From assembly GCA_947460165.1 (NCBI GenBank), contig CANHKH010000030.1:1-16066 (forward strand): DNA of 16,066 nt, read 5' to 3'. The DNA comes from Comamonadaceae bacterium. Its GTDB lineage: Bacteria > Pseudomonadota > Gammaproteobacteria > Burkholderiales > Burkholderiaceae_C. The position numbers and the translations under genes were made by a program. Below are positions 1 through 5,838 of this stretch, one piece after another (positions within the stretch are counted from its first letter, which is position 1; every line of letters begins with the position of its first letter). Below the pieces are notes generated by a model that worked only from the letters and a program-made list of their open reading frames with translations, did no database searches and was not told the DNA's origin.

Positions 1-104
1 AAGAAAAACAGCCCGAAAGCCGCCAAATAAGTCAGCCCGTACCAGTGAATGGCCACAGGCCCCAACTGAAGGGCCACGGGGTCTATGGAGGGGTGCATGA
101 GCAT
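1..104 (-). CDS. lgt: Prolipoprotein diacylglyceryl transferase, N-terminal part (runs off left edge)
   Basis: Only the first 34 codons are present; the rest lies beyond base 1. Lgt is an inner-membrane enzyme that moves diacylglycerol from phosphatidylglycerol onto the lipobox cysteine of prelipoproteins, the first step of bacterial lipoprotein maturation. The translation begins MLMHPSIDPVALQLGPVAIH and continues with WYGLTYLAAFGLFF. The block D-P-V-x-x-x-x-GP-V-A-x-HWYG is the conserved Lgt N-terminus, leading into the first membrane helix. The ATG at 102-104 is chosen because of this match; a second in-frame ATG at 96-98 is possible. The gene diverges from ilvD. A TACAAT hexamer lies only 7 bases upstream of the start, so the mRNA may have almost no leader. 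Identity is confident despite the short stretch, because the motif is distinctive. Confidence 0.88.
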   Translation of the reverse strand, partial: MLMHPSIDPVALQLGPVAIHWYGLTYLAAFGLFF

Positions 105-111
105 GGCGGGG

Positions 112-117
112 ATTGTA
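112..117 (-). promoter_or_regulatory. Likely -10 element for lgt (TACAAT)
   Basis: Read on the minus strand this is TACAAT inside TCTACAATCC. The same ten bases appear at the likely ilvD promoter (499-508 on the plus strand, -10 at 500-505). With a 17-base spacer the -35 position would be GTGATC (135-140), a 3/6 match to TTGACA. A transcript starting about 7 bases downstream would begin at or next to the ATG at 104, giving a leaderless or near-leaderless lgt mRNA. Inferred from motif and position only. Confidence 0.45.
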
Positions 118-221
118 GAAGCCGGCCTGCCGGCGATCACTCTGCGGTCCTTGGGCGCTTGGTTCTTTCTGAGGCTTTTGGTAGTTGATGTGGCTCTTGG
201 TTCTTGCCACGGCTCTGGCGG

Positions 222-296
222 CAGCGTTTGGGGCAAGCCCCCCGGCCTCATACTGGGCATACCAGAACTCGGCCGGGGGGCTTGCCCCAAACGCTG
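222..296 (+). repeat. Hairpin element copy 1: 26-bp perfect stem, 23-nt loop
   Basis: Left arm 222-247 and right arm 271-296 are exact reverse complements over 26 bp, and the loop is 248-270. The outermost pair is C222-G296; the bases just outside (221/297) and just inside (248/270) do not pair, so the ends are sharp. The loop begins TCATACTGGGCATACCAGAA and contains a small internal dyad, CTGG...CCAG. A second element with identical architecture lies at 386-460 in the opposite orientation. Weak similarity continues beyond the stem on both sides; for example TCGAG, TG and AGGT blocks follow at 298-310. The lack of a T-run and the location between divergent genes argue against a simple terminator. 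It resembles a palindromic intergenic repeat (REP/REPIN- or MITE-like), but I do not recognise the family. Confidence 0.95.
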
Positions 297-330
297 ATCG
301 AGTGGCAGGTGGCGTGCTTCGTTCTGGAGT

Positions 331-350
331 TCGGGGTCGGGGTCGGGGTC
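331..350 (+). repeat. Three tandem TCGGGG hexamers between the hairpins
   Basis: The hexamer TCGGGG occurs three times in direct succession and ends in TC. It sits almost exactly at the centre of symmetry of the two inverted hairpins (midpoint near 341). Three G4 runs separated by TC are present; the fourth run needed for an intramolecular quadruplex is missing here. It may mark the junction between two inverted repeat units, or be a simple slippage tract. Confidence 0.7.
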
Positions 351-385
351 CTGCTCCACGCTGCGCCGCGCTACCTCACCTCGAA

Positions 386-460
386 GCGGGTTTGGGCTTG
401 GGGCGGCCGGCGATTTCTGGTAGGCCCAGTATGAGCCGGCCGCCCCAAGCCCAAACCCGC
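386..460 (-). repeat. Hairpin element copy 2 (inverted relative to copy 1)
   Basis: Left arm 386-411 and right arm 435-460 are exact reverse complements over 26 bp, and the loop is 412-434 (23 nt). Read on the minus strand, the loop matches the copy 1 loop at 21 of 23 positions, differing at loop positions 12 and 21. The stem matches the copy 1 stem at only 13 of 26 positions, yet every change is matched on the other arm, so pairing stays perfect. On the side facing copy 1, the bases after the stem (385 downward on the minus strand) read TTCGAGGTGAGGTAGCG, similar to ATCGAGTGGCAGGTGGCG after copy 1. The two are therefore probably diverged copies of one unit of about 110-120 bp, placed tail to tail. 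It ends 81 bp upstream of the ilvD start. Confidence 0.95.
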
Positions 461-499
461 CGCTCCAACGGTGGCGCGTCCACAGCCTCCCTCGCTATC

Positions 500-505
500 T
501 ACAAT
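500..505 (+). promoter_or_regulatory. Likely -10 element for ilvD (TACAAT)
   Basis: TACAAT matches the TATAAT consensus at 5 of 6 positions and lies in the ten-base context TCTACAATCC, shared with the lgt promoter. A start near 512 would give an ilvD leader of about 30 nt and would leave both hairpins outside the mRNA. No good -35 is visible; the 477-482 region reads CGTCCA. The rest of the 105-541 gap holds only the two hairpins and the hexamer tract. Confidence 0.4.
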
Positions 506-541
506 CCGACGATCCTCAAACCCCAACCCGGCCCACGAGAC

Positions 542-2242
542 ATGAGCAACAAAATCATCCCCATTCAGCCCCTCAACAGCCGCAGCGCCAACATCACGCA
601 AGGCAAGTCGCGGGCGCCCAACCGCTCCATGTACTACGGCATGGGCTACCAAGAAAGCGATTTCTCCAAGCCCATGGTCGGCGTGGCCAATGGCCACAGC
701 ACCATCACGCCTTGCAACAGCGGCCTGCAAAAGCTCGCTGATGCGGCCGTTGAAGGCCTGCAGGCTGCCGGCGCCAACCCGCAAATTTTTGGCACACCCA
801 CCATCTCTGACGGCATGGCCATGGGCACCGAGGGCATGAAGTACTCGCTGGTCTCGCGCGAGGTCATCTCCGACTGCGTGGAAACCTGCGTGCAAGGCCA
901 GTGGATGGACGGCGTGGTCGTCATTGGCGGCTGCGACAAAAACATGCCCGGCGGCCTGATGGGCATGCTGCGCGCCAACGTGCCCGCCATTTATGTCTAC
1001 GGCGGCACCATCTTGCCCGGCAAGTGGAAGGGTGAAGACCTCAACATCGTCTCGGTGTTCGAGGCCGTGGGCCAAAACGCCGCCGGCAACATGAGCGACG
1101 AAGAGTTGCGCGACGTCGAGATGCACGCCATCCCCGGCTCGGGCTCTTGCGGCGGCATGTACACCGCCAACACCATGAGCTCGGCCTTTGAGGCCCTGGG
1201 CATCTCGCTGCCCTACTCCTCGACCATGGCCAATGTGCACGAGGAAAAAGTGACTTCCGCCCGCGAATCGGCCCGGGTGTTGGTGGAAGCCATCAGGCAA
1301 GACATCAAGCCGCGCGACATCGTCACCCGCAAAGCCATTGAAAACGCCGTGGCCGTGATCATGGCCACGGGCGGCTCGACCAACGCGGTGCTGCACTTTT
1401 TGGCCATTGCCCATGCCGCCGAGGTGGAGTGGAGCATTGACGACTTTGAGCGCATTCGCCAACGCACGCCCGTGCTGTGCGACCTCAAGCCCAGCGGCCG
1501 CGCGCTTGCCGTGGACCTGCATGTGGCCGGCGGCATTCCGCAGGTCATGAAGATTTTGCTCAACGCGGGCCTCTTGCACGGCGACTGCATCACCATCACC
1601 GGTCAAACCATTGCCGAGGTGCTCAAAGACGTGCCCGACGCGCCTCCCGAGCAAAGCGTGATCCACACCATTGAGAACGCCATGTACAAGCAAGGGCACC
1701 TGGCCATCCTCAAGGGCAACCTCTCGCCCGAGGGCGCGGTGGCCAAGATCACCGGTCTGAAAAGCCCGGTGATGACAGGCCCGGCCCGCGTGTTTGATGA
1801 CGAGCAGTCGGCACTGGAAGCCATCTTGGCCGGCAAGATCAAGGCCGGCGACGTGATGGTGCTGCGCTACCTCGGCCCCAAGGGCGGCCCCGGCATGCCC
1901 GAGATGCTCGCCCCCACGGGCGCGCTGATAGGCGCGGGCTTGGGCGAAAGCGTGGGCCTGATCACCGACGGGCGTTTTTCTGGCGGCACCTGGGGCATGG
2001 TGGTCGGCCATGTGGCGCCCGAAGCGGCCGTGGGCGGCAACATTGCACTGATTCAAGAAGGCGACCTGATCACCATTGACGCCCACCAACTGCTGCTGGA
2101 AGTGCAACTGAGCGAGGCCGAGTTGGCTGAGCGCAAAAAAGCCTGGACACCCCCCGCCCCGCGCTACACCCGCGGCGTGCAGGCCAAGTTCGCCTTCAAC
2201 GCGTCCAGCGCCAGCAAGGGCGCGGTCTTGGACAACTACTGA
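542..2242 (+). CDS. ilvD: Dihydroxy-acid dehydratase
   Basis: 566 aa. This cytoplasmic enzyme dehydrates 2,3-dihydroxy-isovalerate and 2,3-dihydroxy-3-methylvalerate to the keto acids that become valine, leucine and isoleucine (and pantothenate). The IlvD/Edd family Fe-S cysteines are visible: C58 (TPCNSG), C131 (GGCDKNMPGG) and C203 (GSGSCGGMYTANTM). K133 in CDKNMPG corresponds to the metal-binding, usually carbamylated lysine. S480 in TDGRFSGGTWG is the expected catalytic serine near the C-terminus. Length is normal for the short (roughly 560 aa) IlvD subgroup. The reading frame stays open far upstream, through both hairpins to 185. The ATG at 542 is chosen because the conserved protein start (MSNKIIPIQPLNSRSANITQ) begins there and a TACAAT box lies about 36 bp upstream. 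The ribosome-binding site is weak. It is divergent from lgt and followed by a dyad at 2265-2304. Confidence 0.97.
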   Translation: MSNKIIPIQPLNSRSANITQGKSRAPNRSMYYGMGYQESDFSKPMVGVANGHSTITPCNSGLQKLADAAVEGLQAAGANPQIFGTPTISDGMAMGTEGMKYSLVSREVISDCVETCVQGQWMDGVVVIGGCDKNMPGGLMGMLRANVPAIYVYGGTILPGKWKGEDLNIVSVFEAVGQNAAGNMSDEELRDVEMHAIPGSGSCGGMYTANTMSSAFEALGISLPYSSTMANVHEEKVTSARESARVLVEAIRQDIKPRDIVTRKAIENAVAVIMATGGSTNAVLHFLAIAHAAEVEWSIDDFERIRQRTPVLCDLKPSGRALAVDLHVAGGIPQVMKILLNAGLLHGDCITITGQTIAEVLKDVPDAPPEQSVIHTIENAMYKQGHLAILKGNLSPEGAVAKITGLKSPVMTGPARVFDDEQSALEAILAGKIKAGDVMVLRYLGPKGGPGMPEMLAPTGALIGAGLGESVGLITDGRFSGGTWGMVVGHVAPEAAVGGNIALIQEGDLITIDAHQLLLEVQLSEAELAERKKAWTPPAPRYTRGVQAKFAFNASSASKGAVLDNY

Positions 2243-2264
2243 AACCTCACGGGCAGGGACCTGG

Positions 2265-2304
2265 GGATGACGGCCTGCTGTCATCCTCGCGCTGAATCAG
2301 CGCG
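2265..2304 (+). terminator. Double stem-loop after ilvD, possible terminator
   Basis: Two dyads follow the ilvD stop. GGATGAC (2265-2271) pairs with GTCATCC (2280-2286), leaving an 8-nt loop. Immediately after, CGCGCTGA (2288-2295) and TCAGCGCG (2297-2304) form a 17-base palindrome around one central A. The following bases, TTAAACCCC, lack a proper U-tract, so intrinsic termination would be weak; it could also pause polymerase or stabilise the 3' end. Confidence 0.4.
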
Positions 2305-2359
2305 TTAAACCCCTGCATTCCCCACCACTGCCAGCCCACCCCTGACCACAAGGCACACC

Positions 2360-2671
2360 ATGAAATTTCCCCTGCTGCTCACCCTAGGCCTGATGGCTGG
2401 CGCCGTGACCGCTCCGGCCCTGGCCAACCAACAACTGGCCAGTGCCAAAAACTGCATGGCTTGCCATGCCGCGGTCAGCAAGCTGGTCGGCCCGTCCTAC
2501 AAAGACGTGGCCGCCAAGTACGCGGGCCAAAAAGACGCGGCCGACAAACTGGCCACCAAAATCATCAAGGGCGGCTCAGGCGCTTGGGGCGTGATCCCCA
2601 TGCCGGCCAACCCCCAAGTGAGCGAGGCCGAGGCCAAGCAGTTGGTGGCTTGGATCTTGGCGCAAAAATAA
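2360..2671 (+). CDS. Small periplasmic class I c-type cytochrome (c-551/c8-like)
   Basis: 103 aa. A signal peptide (residues 1-22, cleaved after ALA) is followed by one haem-binding CxxCH motif, CMACH at 32-36, and a likely axial methionine M81 in VIPMPAN. The order short N-helix, CxxCH, GPSYKDVAAKY, GGSGAWG, IPMP and a C-terminal helix (EAKQLVAWILA) is that of the cytochrome c-551/c8 family, which shuttles electrons between periplasmic or membrane complexes. The mature protein of about 81 residues is the normal size. It starts at 2360, 117 bp after ilvD, so it probably has its own transcription; nothing nearby names a redox partner. The family call is firm and the physiological partner is unknown. 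Confidence 0.93.
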   Translation: MKFPLLLTLGLMAGAVTAPALANQQLASAKNCMACHAAVSKLVGPSYKDVAAKYAGQKDAADKLATKIIKGGSGAWGVIPMPANPQVSEAEAKQLVAWILAQK

Positions 2672-2688
2672 GCCGCTGAACACCCCTA

Positions 2689-2717
2689 GGCACCCTGGAC
2701 CTCTGGCTGGAGGTGCC
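2689..2717 (+). terminator. Weak stem-loop after the cytochrome gene
   Basis: GGCACC (2689-2694) can pair with GGTGCC (2712-2717). Alternatively ACCTC (2699-2703) pairs with GAGGT (2710-2714) around a TGGCTG loop, extended by GG/CC across a bulge. No U-tract follows. It lies 18 bp after the cytochrome stop, which is its main support as a 3'-end structure. Confidence 0.25.
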
Positions 2718-2752
2718 CTGGCCACACCGGGTGCGGATACACCTTGAGCGAT

Positions 2753-2782
2753 GCCCAGGCGTGAAGGCTGGACAGCCTGGGC
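2753..2782 (+). repeat. 8-bp inverted repeat in the gene-free leader
   Basis: GCCCAGGC (2753-2760) and GCCTGGGC (2775-2782) are perfect inverted repeats around a 14-nt loop. It is one of several dyads in the 2672-3039 stretch between the cytochrome gene and the ABC operon, where I find no convincing gene. No T-run follows, and its role is unknown. Confidence 0.4.
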
Positions 2783-2912
2783 GGCTCCAACTGTTCAAAG
2801 CAAACCGTGCCGAGTCACCCTCCATGGATGGTGCAAGCACTCGTGCGGCGGTGCTGCGCAGCGCGCACGCCAGTGCTGCCTCCAGCCACCCAAAAGCCAT
2901 CAAAATCTCGGT

Positions 2913-2925
2913 TTGACACCGTCAA
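2913..2925 (+). promoter_or_regulatory. TTGAC-N3-GTCAA dyad containing a consensus -35
   Basis: TTGAC (2913-2917) and GTCAA (2921-2925) are perfect 5-bp arms. The first arm is part of TTGACA, an exact -35 hexamer. No -10 hexamer appears 16-18 bp downstream, so a complete sigma-70 promoter is not shown. It could be an operator or an activator-dependent promoter for the ABC operon starting at 3040. Confidence 0.3.
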
Positions 2926-2964
2926 TAGGATGGCTCGGGTCCATCCAAGACACTGCCAGCGCAA

Positions 2965-2979
2965 GAAAAGTGACTTTTC
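2965..2979 (+). promoter_or_regulatory. 15-bp palindrome upstream of the ABC operon (operator candidate)
   Basis: GAAAAGT (2965-2971), a single G, then ACTTTTC (2973-2979) form a perfect 7+1+7 palindrome. It is AT-rich within a GC-rich neighbourhood and lies 60 bp before the first ATG of the operon, which is the usual place for a repressor operator. No regulator gene is adjacent, so the binding protein is unknown. Confidence 0.35.
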
Positions 2980-3039
2980 ATGTCCTGCGGGCTGGCATGA
3001 TCCGCACCAGTGCCACACGCCAAGGCCCACTGGAGACCC

Positions 3040-3812
<773 letters not shown>

Positions 3813-3816
<4 letters not shown>

Positions 3817-4598
3817 ACGGGGTGCGCGCCGCCGCCCTGCCAACCCTGACCCTGCTCGGGCTGCTGCTGGCCTGGGAGGCGCTGGTGCGCGGGGCCGAGA
3901 TACCGGCCTACACCCTGCCCGCACCCAGCCTGGTGGCGCTCACGCTGTGGCAGCACCTGGGCTCGCTGATGGGCAGTTGGTGGTTCACCCTGAAGATCAC
4001 GCTGGGTGCCCTGGGCCTGGCTTGCCTGGGCGGGGTGCTGGTGGCGGCGCTGTTTGCGCTGTACCGGCCGCTGGAGCGGGCGCTGCTGCCGGTGGCGGTG
4101 ATCTTGCAGGTCACGCCCATCGTCGCGGTGGCGCCCTTGATCTTGATATATGTGGACAGCACCGCCGCCGCCTTGCTGCTGTGCGCCTGGATCGTGGCTT
4201 TTTTTCCCATCTTGTCGAACACCGTGCTCGGTCTGCGCGCGGCCGATCCGCAATTGCGCGACCTGCTGCGCCTGTACCGGGCCACCCCTTGGCAGCGGCT
4301 GCGGTTTTTGCTCATGCCCTCGGCGCTGCCGTATTTTTTGGCGGGGCTGAAGATTTCTGGCGGGCTGAGCCTGATAGGCGCGGTCACCGCCGAGATGGTG
4401 GCCGGCGCGGCCGGCCGCGATACCGGCCTGGCTTCGCGTATTCTGGAGGCCAGCTTTCGCACCGAAACCCCGAAAATGTTTGCGGCCCTGAGCCTGCTGG
4501 TGGCCACCGGCGTGCTGATTTTTTGGTTGTCCAACCTGCTCTCGCGCGCTTTGCTCGGGCGCTGGCATGCCGGTGCGACCGAGACTACGCAGCCCTGA
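3813..4598 (+). CDS. ABC importer permease, BPD_transp_1 (SsuC/TauC/ThiX-like)
   Basis: 261 aa, integral inner-membrane channel subunit. Hydrophobic segments are visible at roughly residues 8-25, 61-84, 93-114, 118-140, 172-195 and 223-247. The cytoplasmic EAA-type loop that docks on the ATPase is at about 148-175 (LRDLLRLYRATPWQRLRFLL), with the family's conserved glycine position occupied by A157. Length and topology fit the TauC/SsuC group. It starts inside the ATPase stop codon and is followed after 49 bp by the binding-protein gene, so the three form one operon. It acts with those neighbours to move a small solute taken from the periplasm. Confidence 0.92.
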
Positions 4599-4647
4599 GC
4601 CCTTGCCCAGAGCCAGACCCGTGTTTCTAAACTTGTGGAGACCACCG

Positions 4648-5637
4648 ATGCGACCATCCCTCCTCTTGATCGGCCTGAGCCTGCTGGGCACCGCCGCCCT
4701 GGCCCAAGACAAGATCACCTTTGCCACCAACTGGAAGGCCCAAGCCGCCCACGGCGGCTTCTACCAGGCGGTGGCCGACGGCACTTACAAGAAGTTCGGG
4801 CTGGACGTGACCATCGTGCAAGGTGGGCCACAGGTGAACAACCGGCCGCTGCTGCCGGCCGGCCGCATTGAATTTTTGATGACCGGCAACCTGCTGCACA
4901 GCTTTGACAATGTGAAGAACCAGGTGCCGACCGTGGTGGTGTCGGCGATCTTCCAGAAAGACCCGCAGGCGCTGATCGCCCACCCGGGCCAGGGCTATGA
5001 AAAATTCGATGCCCTCAAGCGAGCGCCGGTCGCCATGATCGCCAAGGACGGTCAGTTCAGCTGGTGGCAGTGGCTCAAAGTCACCCACGGCTTCAAGGAC
5101 GAAGCACTCAAGCCCTACAACTACAACCTTGGACCCTTTCTGGCCAATCCCAAGTCCATACAGCAGGCCTATTCGGTGGCCGAGCCGATTTATGTGGAAA
5201 ACCAGGGCAAATTCAAACCGGTGGTGCACCTGCTGGCCGACCACGGCTTTTCCACCTACTCCACCTTGATCGAAACACGCAGCGAGTTGGTGCGCACCAA
5301 GCCCGACATGGTGCAACGCTTTGTGGATGCCTCGGCCGTGGGCTGGGCCAACTACCTCAGCGGCGACCGCAAGGCCGCTGCCGCGCTGATGATGAAAGAC
5401 AACCCGGAAATGACCCAGGCCGAAATGGAAGCCTCGGTCGCGCTGATGAAGTCCCAGGGCATTGTGGAATCGGGCGAGGCCCTGAAGAGCGGCATAGGCG
5501 CGATGAACCCGGCGCGGGTCAAAGACTTCTACGAGCAGATGGTCAAGGCCGGCCTCTACAAGGCCGGCGAGGTCGACCTGAGCAAGGTCGCTAACTATCA
5601 GTTCGTGAACAAGGGCGTGGGCTTGAAGAAACCCTGA
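4648..5637 (+). CDS. Periplasmic solute-binding protein, NMT1/THI5-like
   Basis: 329 aa. A signal peptide (1-19, cleaved after TAALA) precedes a type II periplasmic binding fold. KITFATNWKAQAAHGGFYQA at 22-41 is the strand-helix entry typical of the NMT1/THI5-like family, followed by GxYKKFGLDVTIVQGGP (45-61), a second common block. Family members bind pyrimidine thiamin precursors, riboflavin, sulfonates, nitrate or aromatic acids. Aromatic residues in FSWWQW (137-142) may line the pocket. I see no CCCFC motif of yeast THI5 and no thiamin or riboflavin genes nearby, so I assign no substrate. The ATG at 4648 is chosen for the GTGGAG at 4635-4640 and because the signal peptide starts there. 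It is the last gene of the operon. Confidence 0.9.
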   Translation: MRPSLLLIGLSLLGTAALAQDKITFATNWKAQAAHGGFYQAVADGTYKKFGLDVTIVQGGPQVNNRPLLPAGRIEFLMTGNLLHSFDNVKNQVPTVVVSAIFQKDPQALIAHPGQGYEKFDALKRAPVAMIAKDGQFSWWQWLKVTHGFKDEALKPYNYNLGPFLANPKSIQQAYSVAEPIYVENQGKFKPVVHLLADHGFSTYSTLIETRSELVRTKPDMVQRFVDASAVGWANYLSGDRKAAAALMMKDNPEMTQAEMEASVALMKSQGIVESGEALKSGIGAMNPARVKDFYEQMVKAGLYKAGEVDLSKVANYQFVNKGVGLKKP

Positions 5638-5763
5638 GGAAGGCAACAAGACGGCGGCGCACCAGAGAGCTCGAGGCCTGTGAACCGGGCGCACCGCATC
5701 AGAGTCTGAGGAACTTGTGCCTACGCAGCTGCCTTGCCCATGGCCGCAAAGTGCAAATCACAA

Positions 5764-5783
5764 GGCTTGGCACATGCCAGGCC
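5764..5783. terminator. Stem-loop between convergent ABC operon and acsA
   Basis: GGCTTGGC (5764-5771), loop ACAT, then GCCAGGCC (5776-5783) give an 8-bp stem with one G-U pair when read as RNA. It lies in the 201-bp gap between the ends of the two convergent transcription units and could serve both. Flanking T-runs are absent, so confidence is low. Confidence 0.3.
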
Positions 5784-5838
5784 AGCTCCGTGTCAACACG
5801 CGGTCGGTGTGCCCCAGAGCTGACCAGGCCGAGCCCGC

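Noticed and set aside
222..460. Twin hairpins as ordinary intrinsic terminators or an integron attC array
   Set aside because: They lie between the 5' ends of divergent genes, have no U-tract, and lack the attC R-box core sites; no integrase is nearby.
222..460. CRISPR array
   Set aside because: Only two units, in inverted orientation and with diverged stems. There are no regularly spaced direct repeats and no cas genes.
185..541. In-frame upstream extension of ilvD through both hairpins (119 extra codons)
   Set aside because: The extension is open only because GC-rich palindromes lack stops. It has no family similarity, while the known IlvD N-terminus begins at 542 behind a plausible promoter.
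371..2284. Long open frame antisense to ilvD (637 codons)
   Set aside because: It follows codon-bias shadowing of ilvD, is low in complexity (His/Gly/Ala/Arg rich), has no start context and resembles no protein.
2672..3039. Thiamin (TPP) riboswitch ahead of the NMT1/THI5-like importer
   Set aside because: I looked for the CUGAGA and ACCUGAUCUGG-type conserved blocks and did not find them; only unrelated dyads are present.
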